The notes: generated from the letters alone by a model not told the origin. A DNA stretch of 64,000 bases from Saprospiraceae bacterium (GCA_020631105.1 JAHDHW010000001.1:65114-129113); one strand, 5' to 3'; positions 26,815-35,648 are shown, counted from the stretch's first letter. Numbers and translations: made by a program.

Positions 26815-26849
26815 TATTTGCCTAAATAATAGTTGTCAAGGCAAATATA
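26815..26849 (-). promoter_or_regulatory. HPPD promoter with overlapping inverted repeat (candidate MarR operator)
   Basis: TATTTGCCT (26815-26823) and its perfect complement AGGCAAATA (26839-26847) flank 15 nt. The right arm overlaps a minus-strand -7 element TATATTTG (26842-26849), 43 bp before the hpd ATG. A palindrome across a promoter next to a MarR gene is a natural operator; binding is inferred. The same ATATTTGCCT recurs upstream of marR and of the aminotransferase gene. Confidence 0.5.
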
Positions 26850-26954
26850 TGTTTATTCGTTGGTTTAATCCACTTTTGGAATTACTTTAACTAAGAAATA
26901 ATTTTTATTCTTTGATCTTCCGCCCCGGAAATGGGGTTTCAATTCCAGATAAGC

Positions 26955-27395
26955 TTAAATATTATCGAAGTTGGTAAAGATTTGATTCATGATACGCTGA
27001 AAATGGTCATAATCATCATCACTCAAGCCTTCCCATCCACGGCGGCGGACTTCCTGAGCAATTGGGTTAGCCAGCTCAAATGTTTCTTTTCCTTTTGCCG
27101 TCAAGAATATTTTGTACCGTCTTCGATCGTTTTCAAAGCGTTGCCGTTCGACCATCTCCTTTTTGACTAATAAATCAATAATACGGGAAACCGTCGGAGC
27201 ATTTTTGAAGGAGCCGTTAGCGAGATCTGTTTGGGATATACCATTACGCTGATATAATTCATCAATTATAACCCATTGTTCAGGTGTCAAGTCTACCCCG
27301 GCTTTTTTGAAGGCTTGAATAAATTGAAGTTTTATCAAGCGCAAAGTGCGATCGATAAGCGTTCCATAAGCCCTCGATTGTTTTTCCTCAGACAT
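26955..27395 (-). CDS. MarR-family transcriptional regulator
   Basis: This 146-residue regulator has the MarR winged-helix fold: helix-turn-helix in NGISQTDLANGSFKNAPTVSRIIDLLVKK, wing in RRRYKIFLTAKGKETFE, and flanking dimerisation helices. It starts 6 bp after the aminotransferase stop and precedes hpd by 155 bp, so it probably controls this group in response to an aromatic ligand. A -7 element TATATTTG lies 25 bp upstream, inside the end of the aminotransferase gene. Confidence 0.92.
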   Translation of the reverse strand: MSEEKQSRAYGTLIDRTLRLIKLQFIQAFKKAGVDLTPEQWVIIDELYQRNGISQTDLANGSFKNAPTVSRIIDLLVKKEMVERQRFENDRRRYKIFLTAKGKETFELANPIAQEVRRRGWEGLSDDDYDHFQRIMNQIFTNFDNI

Positions 27396-27401
27396 TATAA
27401 G

Positions 27402-28529
27402 TTAAGTTGTAAGCTTAGGCAAATATACCTTTTCCAACGCAGCTACAAAAGCCTCGTTAGCTTCCTGTGTTCCAACACTTACACGAATACAGCCCGGCGC
27501 ACCAAAATTTCCAACTGGACGGACCATTACACCTTCTTGCAGCATTATTGATTCAAATGATTCTGGGCTGATCTCCGGCTTAATCAAAATGAAATTAGCT
27601 TGCGACTTCCAATACTTAACCCCAAGTCGATCCATTTCTCCATAAAGGTATTTACGCCCTTCTTTAACCGTTTTTACGGTAAGTTCTACAAATGCCTTGT
27701 CTCCCAAAGCAGCGATCCCAGCCTCTAGCGATAAAGCATCTATCAAAAATGGTTTGCATATCGTATGGATATAATCTGCCAGTTTCTTAGTCGTATAACC
27801 ATAGCCAATCCGCATCGCTGCGAGACCATACGTTTTTGAAAAGCTATTAACTCCAATAACATTATAGCCTTCCTTTACATAAGGCATAGCCGATACATAG
27901 TCTTCCGCATCTGCAAAATGGTAATACACCTCATCCAGAACAACAACTACATGTTCTGGAATTTTTGCCAATAGACGATCAATATCTCCTTTTGGGATAT
28001 GTGTACCGGTAGGATTATTGGGGCTTGTTAAAAAGATAATACGCGTTTTATCATTGATAGCCGCAATAATATTATCTACATCAAGTTGAAAATTCGGCGC
28101 TAAAAGTGGTACATCCACTACTTTTGATCCACACCAGCTTGAAAACATATCATAGGGCTTAAAACACGGGTTTGAAACGATCACTTCGCAACCTACTCCA
28201 GCAAAAGCTCTCGCAATATGGTCTATAATCTCTGAACCACTACTTGCTCCTATAAACTGACTTTCATCAATTGCTTCCTCATAAAAGTTATACAATGCTG
28301 ACCTTAAGCGTTTATCTGTACGGTCCGGATAGATGTGTAAGTTTTCTAGATGGTTTTTAATGGCTTCAACAGCCTTCGGAGAAGCTCCAATTGGATTTTC
28401 ATTGGAGGAGAGCTTATAAATTTTTGATTTATTTGTCTTTATCTCATCTATCGTTTTGCCTCCTTTATAAGGTTCTGCAACTTCTAAATAGTCCTTAAAC
28501 AGGGAAACTGGCTTATTTTGGTCAGTCAT
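27402..28529 (-). CDS. Histidinol-phosphate-aminotransferase-like PLP enzyme
   Basis: The 375-residue fold-type I aminotransferase shows the HisC-like start (YKLSSNENPIGASPKAVEAI), the cofactor-binding SGSEIIDHIARAF, the TSPNNPTGTHIP segment, the Asp of VVVLDEVYYHF, the PLP Lys in NSFSKTYGLAAMRIGYG and the substrate Arg of CIRVSVGTQEANEAFV. The family includes true HisC and aromatic-amino-acid aminotransferases. No other his gene is present, while a MarR regulator and hpd follow, so a tyrosine-to-hydroxyphenylpyruvate role is the better guess. I therefore give no symbol. Confidence 0.85.
   Translation of the reverse strand: MTDQNKPVSLFKDYLEVAEPYKGGKTIDEIKTNKSKIYKLSSNENPIGASPKAVEAIKNHLENLHIYPDRTDKRLRSALYNFYEEAIDESQFIGASSGSEIIDHIARAFAGVGCEVIVSNPCFKPYDMFSSWCGSKVVDVPLLAPNFQLDVDNIIAAINDKTRIIFLTSPNNPTGTHIPKGDIDRLLAKIPEHVVVVLDEVYYHFADAEDYVSAMPYVKEGYNVIGVNSFSKTYGLAAMRIGYGYTTKKLADYIHTICKPFLIDALSLEAGIAALGDKAFVELTVKTVKEGRKYLYGEMDRLGVKYWKSQANFILIKPEISPESFESIMLQEGVMVRPVGNFGAPGCIRVSVGTQEANEAFVAALEKVYLPKLTT
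27403..27427 (-). promoter_or_regulatory. Promoter/operator-like element before marR
   Basis: On the minus strand TATATTTGCCT (27417-27427), 7 nt, CAACTTA (27403-27409). The first part fits the -7 consensus TAnnTTTG plus C and is identical over 11 nt to the hpd element; the whole two-part motif recurs with the same 7-nt gap at 28654-28677. Confidence 0.45.
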
Positions 28530-28653
28530 AATTAGTTTAATTTGGTAATATTTGGTTTAAACATAAAAGCGGCAGCAAATTTACAAACTTATCCTGCTTC
28601 GCTTAATTCTTTGCTACCTAATCTGGCAAGAAGTAAAACATTAAACACTCACA

Positions 28654-28677
28654 TAAGTTGAACCCTAAGGCAAATAT
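28654..28677 (-). promoter_or_regulatory. Third copy of the ATATTTGCCT element, upstream of the aminotransferase
   Basis: Minus strand ATATTTGCCT (28668-28677), 7 nt, CAACTTA (28654-28660), 125 bp before the aminotransferase ATG. It is the same bipartite motif as before marR. As a -7 element it has one mismatch (GATATTTG). The 247-bp gap 28530-28776 also holds the pckA promoter on the other strand. Confidence 0.4.
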
Positions 28678-28725
28678 CAACGTAAAAGTAATCAGCTGCA
28701 TCTAGGCTCTTTCCATAAGAAAGCA

Positions 28726-28733
28726 TAACTTTG
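28726..28733 (+). promoter_or_regulatory. Candidate -7 element of pckA
   Basis: TAACTTTG followed by C matches TAnnTTTG, 43 bp before the pckA ATG. No TTG is found at the right distance. Confidence 0.45.
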
Positions 28734-28776
28734 CGGCACATTTAACTTTAACCAAATATTAAATCAAGTAACTACC

Positions 28777-30354
28777 ATGTCCAATCAAAAGATTAACCTA
28801 CAGCCAGCCGCGCTGGTGGAAAGTACTATTCGAAGAGATCAAGGACAGCTAAGCAGCACCGGCGCCTTGGTCGTAAAAACCGGCAGATTTACCGGTAGAT
28901 CACCTAAAGATCGTTTTATCGTCAAAGATAGCATCACAGAAAACACAGTAGATTGGGGAACAATAAACATCCCGATTGAAGCAAGTAGTTTTGACGCTCT
29001 TTTTGATAAAATGATTGCCTATAAAGATGGTCTTTCTGAAATTTATGTCAGAGATGCTTATGCTTGCGCAAATCCGAATTATCGTCTTAACATCAGAGTC
29101 CATACGGAGTTCCCCTGGCAAAACCTTTTTGCCTACAATATGTTTCTCCGTCCTACTGAAAAAGACTTAAAAAACTTTGAACCGGAGTGGGAAGTTTTTG
29201 CATTCCCTAACGTAAAAGCAGATCCAAAAGAGCATAAGACTCGACAGGAAAACTTTGCGATTATCAACTTCAGCAAAAAGGCAATTATTATTGGGGGAAC
29301 AGCTTATACCGGAGAAATCAAAAAAGGAATTTTTTCTGTTCTTAATTATTTACTGCCTTTACAAAATGGGGTACTCCCAATGCACTGTTCTGCCAACACC
29401 GGATCTGATGGGGATACAGCTTTGTTTTTTGGCCTTTCTGGTACTGGTAAAACAACCTTATCGAATGACCCTGAGCGTCGCTTAATTGGTGATGACGAAC
29501 ATGGCTGGTCAAAAGAAAGTGTATTTAATTTTGAAGGCGGATGCTACGCAAAAACAATTGATCTTTCTTCTAATAAAGAGCCTCAAATCTTTAATGCGAT
29601 TAAATTTGGTGCCCTTCTCGAAAACGTAGGCTTCGAAGAGGATGGCTCTACAGTGGACTATTCAGATGTGGATATTACTCAGAACACCCGAGTAAGTTAT
29701 CCTATCTATCACATTGACAATATCATGTTCAAATCCCGGGGTGATCTCCCTGAGAATATTTTCTTTTTGACTTGTGATGCCTTCGGCGTATTGCCTCCGA
29801 TCAGCCGACTAACGCCGGAGCAGGCAATGTACCACTTCATCAGTGGTTATACCGCAAAAATCGCCGGAACGGAAGATGGTATCAACGAGCCAGAAGCTAC
29901 ATTCTCTGCTTGCTTTGGAGCACCTTTCTTACCATTACACCCAACCCAATATGCGGATTTACTTGGTGAAAAAATCAAAAAAGGAAGTCGCACAGGTGAT
30001 GGAACCATCAATGTTTGGTTGGTGAATACAGGCTGGACCGGTGGTGCTTATGGAGAAGGTAGCAGAATCGAACTTAGCTATACTCGTGCAATGATTAAGG
30101 CAGCACTTACTGGCGCGTTAAACAAAGTGGATTATCAAACGCACCCCGTTTTTGGTTTAGAAATTCCAAAGACTTGTCCGGATGTACCGAATGCAGTTCT
30201 TAATCCAAGAGATACCTGGAGAAACGAAGAAGATTATGATAAAATGGCGGAAGACCTTGCGCTACGTTTTATCAAAAACTTCCAGAAATATGCGGAAAAA
30301 GCATCGGATGCGATCAAAGCAGCCAGCCCTACTCCGACTAGCGTTAAACGATAA
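28777..30354 (+). CDS. pckA: Phosphoenolpyruvate carboxykinase (ATP)
   Basis: The 525-residue protein has all PckA landmarks: the RSPKDRF substrate loop near residue 46, the kinase-1a loop GLSGTGKTTLS, the metal-binding LIGDDEHGWS, the RVSYPIYHID block and the LVNTGWTGGAYGEGSR segment. It forms PEP from oxaloacetate and ATP and starts gluconeogenesis. It has its own promoter and terminator, so it is monocistronic; its neighbour, the thiolase, would supply acetyl-CoA from catabolism. Confidence 0.97.
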   Translation: MSNQKINLQPAALVESTIRRDQGQLSSTGALVVKTGRFTGRSPKDRFIVKDSITENTVDWGTINIPIEASSFDALFDKMIAYKDGLSEIYVRDAYACANPNYRLNIRVHTEFPWQNLFAYNMFLRPTEKDLKNFEPEWEVFAFPNVKADPKEHKTRQENFAIINFSKKAIIIGGTAYTGEIKKGIFSVLNYLLPLQNGVLPMHCSANTGSDGDTALFFGLSGTGKTTLSNDPERRLIGDDEHGWSKESVFNFEGGCYAKTIDLSSNKEPQIFNAIKFGALLENVGFEEDGSTVDYSDVDITQNTRVSYPIYHIDNIMFKSRGDLPENIFFLTCDAFGVLPPISRLTPEQAMYHFISGYTAKIAGTEDGINEPEATFSACFGAPFLPLHPTQYADLLGEKIKKGSRTGDGTINVWLVNTGWTGGAYGEGSRIELSYTRAMIKAALTGALNKVDYQTHPVFGLEIPKTCPDVPNAVLNPRDTWRNEEDYDKMAEDLALRFIKNFQKYAEKASDAIKAASPTPTSVKR

Positions 30355-30367
30355 AACATACTTAGAG

Positions 30368-30399
30368 CACCTTCCAGAAACATTCTAACCTGGAAGGTG
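30368..30399 (+). terminator. Terminator of pckA
   Basis: A perfect 10-bp stem (CACCTTCCAG at 30368-30377 with 30390-30399), 12-nt loop, followed by TTTTATTTTTT, 14 bp past the stop. Confidence 0.88.
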
Positions 30400-30433
30400 T
30401 TTTATTTTTTCTTGAAGATCTTAACCAGAACCA

Positions 30434-31651
30434 ATGTCCAAAGAAGCATTTCTAGTAGGCGGCATCCGTACCGCCTTTGGTAAATTCAAAGGGAGCCTTT
30501 CTACGATAAGAACAGATGATTTAGCCGCAGTTCCAATCAAAGCACTAGTCGAAAAATTTGCTAACATTCCAATGGATGCCTATGATGAAGTTATCCTAGG
30601 CTGTGCCAATCAGGCTGGCGAAGATAACCGTAATGTAGCACGAATGGCCCTTCTTTTAGCAGGCCTTCCCTGGAGTGTTCCGGGCGAAACCGTCAACCGA
30701 CTTTGTGCATCTGGTATGTCTGCAGTTATCCACGCCAATCGGGCAATTAAGGCTGGTGACGGAGATTTATTTATCTCCGGAGGTATTGAACACATGACTC
30801 GAGGGCCTTGGGTAATCTCAAAAGTTTCTTCGGCCTTTGGACGCGATGCTCAAATGCACGATAGTAGTTTTGGATGGCGTTTTGTGAATAAAAAAATGAA
30901 GGAGCTATATGGTACAGATGGTATGGGTACCACAGCAGAAAACTTAGCAGAGATGTATAGCATCTCTCGGGAAGACCAAGATCAATTTGCTTACTGGTCA
31001 CAAATGAAAGCCGCTGCCGCTCAGGCATCAGGGCGATTGGCAGAAGAAATTACTGCAGTTTCTATTCCTCAACGAAAGGCGGATCCTCTTCTTTTTGACC
31101 AGGATGAATTTATAAAGCCAAAAACAACTACGGAAATCCTGGCTAAACTCCGCCCTGCTTTCAAAAAGATAGAAGATGGTGGAAGTGTAACCGCTGGAAA
31201 TGCTTCAGGCTTAAATGATGGGGCCGCAGCAGTATTGATTGCTTCAGAGGATGCTGTCAAAAGTTATGACTTGAAACCGTTGGCTCGAATTATTAGCTCT
31301 GCAGTTGTTGGTGTTGAACCACGGATCATGGGCATTGGCCCGGTCGGTGCCTCTCAAAAAGCACTTAAGAAAGCAGGCCTTACTCTAGAGGATATCGGTG
31401 TCATTGAACTCAATGAGGCTTTTGCAGCACAAGCATTAGCTTGTACACGAGCCTTAGGTATTGCAGATAATGACCCTCGAATAAATCCGAATGGTGGAGC
31501 AATTGCCATTGGACATCCCTTAGGCGTTTCAGGAACTAGAATTCTTCACACGGCTGCGCTCGAATTACACAAACGAAAGGAGAAATATGCCTTAGTTACA
31601 ATGTGTATCGGAGTTGGGCAAGGTTATGCCACCATACTTGAAAGAACTTAA
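30434..31651 (+). CDS. Thiolase (acetyl-CoA acyltransferase, PcaF-like)
   Basis: The 405-residue thiolase keeps the three catalytic signatures: nucleophile Cys91 (NRLCASGMS), His in [17 protein letters not shown] and the second Cys in MCIGVGQG. The middle region [15 protein letters not shown] ... [22 protein letters not shown] resembles 3-oxoadipyl-CoA thiolase (PcaF) more than acetoacetyl-CoA thiolase. No other beta-ketoadipate gene is present, so the substrate is uncertain. It starts 34 bp past the pckA terminator. Confidence 0.9.
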   Translation: MSKEAFLVGGIRTAFGKFKGSLSTIRTDDLAAVPIKALVEKFANIPMDAYDEVILGCANQAGEDNRNVARMALLLAGLPWSVPGETVNRLCASGMSAVIHANRAIKAGDGDLFISGGIEHMTRGPWVISKVSSAFGRDAQMHDSSFGWRFVNKKMKELYGTDGMGTTAENLAEMYSISREDQDQFAYWSQMKAAAAQASGRLAEEITAVSIPQRKADPLLFDQDEFIKPKTTTEILAKLRPAFKKIEDGGSVTAGNASGLNDGAAAVLIASEDAVKSYDLKPLARIISSAVVGVEPRIMGIGPVGASQKALKKAGLTLEDIGVIELNEAFAAQALACTRALGIADNDPRINPNGGAIAIGHPLGVSGTRILHTAALELHKRKEKYALVTMCIGVGQGYATILERT

Positions 31652-31724
31652 TCCATCTTTTATAATATCAACCTTTTGGCTTATTATCAATTAGTCGTCT
31701 AAATAGTTCGAGGCATTAAAGTTT

Positions 31725-31754
31725 TTTTCTATTTTAATATTTCAAAATAGAAAA
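31725..31754 (+). promoter_or_regulatory. AT-rich hairpin just before the isomerase-like gene
   Basis: TTTTCTATTTT (31725-31735) and AAAATAGAAAA (31744-31754) are perfectly complementary over 11 bp with an 8-nt loop, ending 5 nt before the ATG at 31760. If transcribed it would cover the ribosome-binding region; it may also be an operator. Confidence 0.4.
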
Positions 31755-31759
31755 CCACT

Positions 31760-32716
31760 ATGCCTGACCTTAACCGAAGAGTTTTTCTCCAAAGAAGCAC
31801 CATTCTTCTGACAGGCGCATACTTCGCCTCTCCAATCCTTGCCTGCACAAATACAAGTAAAAGAAATTTCAGGATGAGTCTGAATCCGGGGGCAATTGGT
31901 GTCAGCCTGGATCAAAATGCATTACTTGATGCTGCCAATCGTTATGGTTTCGAAGCTATAGTTCCATTCCCGGAAGAGTTAGCTACCTGGAAAGAATCTA
32001 CTCAAAAGTCCTTCATCGATAAGATGGCGAAAGCCGATATTATCTGGGGCTCCGCAGGCTTACCCATGGATTTCAGAAAATCAGAGGAGGTTTACGATCA
32101 GGGAATAAAAAAACTTCCAAAGCTTTGTCAAGCCTTGCAGCAAATGGGCGTAACTCGTATGAACACCTGGATTATGCCAACGCATAAGACCTTATCATAC
32201 AGAGAAAATTTTCAGCAGCATGCAAAACGTTTAGGTGAAATAGGTAAAGTCCTCAAGGATTATAATATCCGTTTAGGTTTAGAATATGTAGGACCCAAAA
32301 CCCTAATGGCTCGAGATCGCTTCCCGTTTCTACATACGATGAAAGAAGTAAAAGAGTTGATTACTGCAACAGAGCAAGACAATATAAAAATCCAGCTAGA
32401 TAGCTTTCATTGGTATTGTGCAGAAGAAACAGTAGAAGACTTGCTCACTTTGACGAATGATGATATCATTACGGTAGACCTTAATGATGCAACGGCAGGA
32501 CGAAGTGCAGCTGAGCAGATTGATGGTCAACGACAATTACCTGGTGATTCGGGGCTTGTAGATCTCAAAGCGTTTTTAAATGCGCTAGTTCAAATCGGAT
32601 ATGATGGCCCGATTAGAGCAGAACCTTTTAACAAAGTACTTAATGACATGGATAATGAATCCGCATTAGCGGCGACTTATAGAGCGATGAAAAATAGTTT
32701 TGACTTAATCAAATAA
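31760..32716 (+). CDS. Sugar phosphate isomerase/epimerase-like TIM-barrel protein, exported
   Basis: The 318-residue protein has an N-terminal twin-arginine-like signal (NRRVFLQRSTILLTGAY) followed by a lipobox-like ILAC (Cys near residue 29), then an AP_endonuc_2/xylose-isomerase-like TIM barrel (LGLEYVGPK, IQLDSFHWY, GYDGPIRAEPFN carrying likely metal-ligand Glu/Asp/His). Reaction unknown. It heads a three-gene group with a GMC oxidoreductase (11 bp) and a gluconate-dehydrogenase-type subunit 3, so it probably acts on the same sugar-like compound in the periplasm. Confidence 0.8.
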   Translation: MPDLNRRVFLQRSTILLTGAYFASPILACTNTSKRNFRMSLNPGAIGVSLDQNALLDAANRYGFEAIVPFPEELATWKESTQKSFIDKMAKADIIWGSAGLPMDFRKSEEVYDQGIKKLPKLCQALQQMGVTRMNTWIMPTHKTLSYRENFQQHAKRLGEIGKVLKDYNIRLGLEYVGPKTLMARDRFPFLHTMKEVKELITATEQDNIKIQLDSFHWYCAEETVEDLLTLTNDDIITVDLNDATAGRSAAEQIDGQRQLPGDSGLVDLKAFLNALVQIGYDGPIRAEPFNKVLNDMDNESALAATYRAMKNSFDLIK

Positions 32717-32727
32717 TTGAAATTTCA

Positions 32728-34446
32728 ATGCAAATAAAAGAACAAGCAAAGGTTTATGATGCAGTCATAGTAGGCTCTGGAGCGGGTGGAGGAATGTCTG
32801 CCAAGGTCTTAGCAGATGCTGGACTCAAAGTAGCAATTGTCGAAGCAGGGCCATTCTTCGACCCGAAGGATCCAAAGACTCAAACTCAACTTAAATTCCC
32901 CTGGGAATCCCCAAGAAGAGGAGCCAGTACAACACGAGCTTTCGGAGACTTTGACATGTCATGGGGTGACTGGAAAGTTGATGGCGAACCTTATACGACT
33001 AAAGAAGGTACTGATTTCTTATGGTGGCGCGCCCGAATGCTTGGTGGACGTACCAATCACTGGGGGCGAATCTCCTTGAGATTTGGACCAAAAGATTTCA
33101 AGCATAAAGATGTGGATGGTCTTGGTGACAACTGGCCTATAAGTTATGATGATGTCAAACCTTATTATGACAAACTGGATAAATTAGTTGGCCTTTTTGG
33201 CAGTAAGGAAAACTTACCCAATGAACCTGACGGTTATTTTCTGCCTCCACCAAAACCAAGGCTTCACGAGCTTTATTATATCAAAGGTGCAAAAAAGGCA
33301 GGCGTTACGGTCATTCCTTCTCGTTTGTCGATCCTGACTAAACGAATTAACAAAGATCGTGGGGTATGTTTTTATTGTGGGCAATGTAATCGCTCTTGCC
33401 AGGCTTATGCTGACTTCTCATCAGGATCTTGTCTAATCTTCCCAGCCCAACAAAATGGCGGGCAGATCGACCTTTACAATAACTGTATGGTTCGTACAGT
33501 GACAACGAACGATGAAGGGAAAGCAACAGGTGTATCCTACATCAATAAGGAAGATCGTCAGGAATATCAAATCAAGGGGCGCGTAGTAGTACTTGGAGCC
33601 TCTGCTTGTAGTTCTGCCAGGATCCTAATGAACTCCAAAAGCAAACAACATCCTAATGGATTAGGAAACAGTAGTGATGTCGTCGGTCGATATTTACATG
33701 ACTCTACCGGAGCCAGCAGACAAGCATTTATCCCTGAGTTGATGAATCGTAAGACTTATAACGAAGATGGCGTTGGTGGTATGCATGTCTATTCTCCCTG
33801 GTGGCTGGACAACAAAAACCTTGGATTCCCAAGAGGGTATCATATTGAAGTCTGGGGCGGCATGAGTATGCCATCCTATGGATTTGGATTTAATGCCTCT
33901 GCACTTAATGAATATGTAGGCGGATCAGTTGGTGGTTATGGCACTAAATTGCGGGAAGATGTAAAACGATTTTATGGCTCTGTGATTGGCTTGGGAGGAC
34001 GAGGAGAAGCTATCGCCAGACATGAAAACCGTTGTGAAATTGACCCTAACGTAGTAGATCAATTCGGTATTCCTGTACTCCGATTTGATTATAAATGGTC
34101 AGACTACGAACGTTTACAGGCTAAGCATATGCAAGAAACCTTTGAAGAAATTTTTCATTCTATGGGCGCTAAGCCATTAGGAGATATGCCTTCAAAGGAA
34201 CAAGATTACGGATTAGCTAAACCTGGCCAAATCATCCATGAAGTTGGTACAACAAGAATGGGTGATGATCCGAAAACATCCGTTACGAATAGCTTCCAGC
34301 AGTTACATGACGCGGAAAATGTTTTTGTAGTGGACGCTGGACCTTTCGTCTCTCAAGCAGATAAAAACTGTACCTGGACAATCATGGCCCTTTCATGGCG
34401 TGCTTCTGATTATATTGTTGATCAACTTAAAAAACAAAATATCTAA
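32728..34446 (+). CDS. GMC-family FAD-dependent dehydrogenase with Fe-S-type cysteine motif
   Basis: The 572-residue subunit has the FAD-binding VGSGAGGGMSAKVLADAG near the N-terminus, the GMC substrate/flavin motif MLGGRTNHWG, and the C-terminal GTTRMGDDPKTSV and VVDAGPF blocks. Residues 214-224 read CFYCGQCNRSC; the Cys214/Cys220/Cys224 spacing equals that described for the 3Fe-4S ligands of bacterial FAD-glucose dehydrogenase, with an extra Cys217. It has no signal peptide. The next gene (1-bp overlap) is the Tat-signalled small subunit, which would carry it to the periplasm. The cytochrome subunit found in gluconate/glucose dehydrogenases is not adjacent. Confidence 0.88.
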   Translation: MQIKEQAKVYDAVIVGSGAGGGMSAKVLADAGLKVAIVEAGPFFDPKDPKTQTQLKFPWESPRRGASTTRAFGDFDMSWGDWKVDGEPYTTKEGTDFLWWRARMLGGRTNHWGRISLRFGPKDFKHKDVDGLGDNWPISYDDVKPYYDKLDKLVGLFGSKENLPNEPDGYFLPPPKPRLHELYYIKGAKKAGVTVIPSRLSILTKRINKDRGVCFYCGQCNRSCQAYADFSSGSCLIFPAQQNGGQIDLYNNCMVRTVTTNDEGKATGVSYINKEDRQEYQIKGRVVVLGASACSSARILMNSKSKQHPNGLGNSSDVVGRYLHDSTGASRQAFIPELMNRKTYNEDGVGGMHVYSPWWLDNKNLGFPRGYHIEVWGGMSMPSYGFGFNASALNEYVGGSVGGYGTKLREDVKRFYGSVIGLGGRGEAIARHENRCEIDPNVVDQFGIPVLRFDYKWSDYERLQAKHMQETFEEIFHSMGAKPLGDMPSKEQDYGLAKPGQIIHEVGTTRMGDDPKTSVTNSFQQLHDAENVFVVDAGPFVSQADKNCTWTIMALSWRASDYIVDQLKKQNI

Positions 34447-35159
34447 TGGATAGAAGAGATACCTTAAAGACTTTACTCGTCGGAACCGTAGGTGGCGCAA
34501 CACTAGGAACCATTGGGTGTAAAACAGAATCAAAAGAGCCGGTCAAATCCAATACACCAACTACTGGTGATTATGGTCGAACCCCCTCTGAAAAAGACTG
34601 GGATGAAAAAGTATTTGCAGATACGTTTCTGAATGAACAGGAGTTAGAAAGCATTGCGGTGCTTTGCGATATTATCTTGCCGCCTACCCCTACTGCTGGT
34701 TCTGCTACAGAGGCGAAAGTCCCTGAGTTTATTGAGTTTATTGTCAAGGACTTACCAAGTCACCAAGTGCCTCTACGAGGTGGATTAATGTGGTTAAATA
34801 CAGAGTCTAATAAACGCTTCAACAAGGTTTTCAAAGACGCCAGCTCAGCGCAACAAATAGAAATCATCGAGGATATTGCTTACCCGGACCCTGAAGGCAA
34901 AAAGCCAGAAATGGGCCCCGGAATTTCCTTTTTTGATCGAATGCGTAACCTAACCTTAACCGGATATTATACTACCAGAATGGGATTTGATGACCTTGGA
35001 TACAAAGGAAATAGTCCTAATGTTTGGGACGGTGTACCAGATGAAGTTCTAAAGGATCTTGATGTCGCATATGATCCGGAGTGGACAGCAAAATGTATAG
35101 ATCAGAGCAAACGTGAGACAATTGCAGAATGGGATAATGATGGTAATTTGATTAACTAG
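34446..35159 (+). CDS. Gluconate 2-dehydrogenase subunit 3-like protein (Tat chaperone subunit)
   Basis: The 237-residue protein starts with a twin-arginine signal (MDRRDTLKTLLVGTVGG) and a lipobox-like GTIGC (Cys about residue 25). The rest matches the Gluconate_2-dh3 fold (LNEQELESIAVLCDIILPPT, FFDRMRNLTLTGYYTTRMG). Family members bind the GMC subunit and drive its Tat export. The ATG overlaps the GMC stop by 1 bp. Confidence 0.87.
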   Translation: MDRRDTLKTLLVGTVGGATLGTIGCKTESKEPVKSNTPTTGDYGRTPSEKDWDEKVFADTFLNEQELESIAVLCDIILPPTPTAGSATEAKVPEFIEFIVKDLPSHQVPLRGGLMWLNTESNKRFNKVFKDASSAQQIEIIEDIAYPDPEGKKPEMGPGISFFDRMRNLTLTGYYTTRMGFDDLGYKGNSPNVWDGVPDEVLKDLDVAYDPEWTAKCIDQSKRETIAEWDNDGNLIN

Positions 35160-35294
35160 CGTAGCTCTTTATTGGACTGATTTTTGATTTTTTTCATAGT
35201 ACAACTGAAGCAGCTAGTCTAAAAGAAGGAATATTTGTCAAACGTCAAGCGTTTATAGGGCAAATAATTTTTTCACCTTTTAATCCTTTGATCT

Positions 35295-35594
35295 ATGGAA
35301 ATAAAAATCGAGGCCGCTTGGAAGTTGAAGGCCAGTCAAATTGAATTAATCAAGAAAAAGTTAAATAAGCTCGTGACTTTTTATGATCGAGTAATCAAAG
35401 CTGAGGTATTCCTAAAAGACAAAGAAAGTGTCGGTACTGAAGATAAAGTTGCCGAAATAAAACTGCTCCTGCCCGGACCAGATCTTTTCGCAGAAAGCTC
35501 CTGCGACAGCCACGAAAAAGCTATTGTCGAATGTACTGAAAAACTACGTAGACAAATTATTAAGCGCAAAGGCAAAATGGCCAGAAGAGCTTAA
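35295..35594 (+). CDS. Ribosome hibernation/translation-inhibitor factor (HPF/RaiA-like, short form)
   Basis: The 99-residue protein has the short HPF/YfiA layout: a leading beta strand (MEIKIEAAWKLKASQIELIK), a helix, then strands with KAEVFLKDK and KIKLLLPGPDL-like residues and a basic C-terminus (RRQIIKRKGKMARR). It would bind idle 30S subunits. The strand order fits, but the sequence is more divergent than a typical HPF. It stands alone with a strong terminator. Confidence 0.75.
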   Translation: MEIKIEAAWKLKASQIELIKKKLNKLVTFYDRVIKAEVFLKDKESVGTEDKVAEIKLLLPGPDLFAESSCDSHEKAIVECTEKLRRQIIKRKGKMARRA

Positions 35595-35608
35595 TTTCAG
35601 CCTTTTTG

Positions 35609-35648
35609 AAAAACCACCATGTTTAAGTTTAAACATGGTGGTTTTTTT
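35609..35648 (+). terminator. Terminator after the hibernation-factor gene
   Basis: AAAAACCACCATGTTTA and its perfect complement form a very long stem with a tiny loop, ending in a run of T; it begins 14 bp past the stop. Confidence 0.9.

Noticed and set aside
27402-28529. True HisC of histidine biosynthesis
   Set aside because: No other his gene nearby; the MarR-HPPD context fits an aromatic aminotransferase better, though sequence alone cannot decide.
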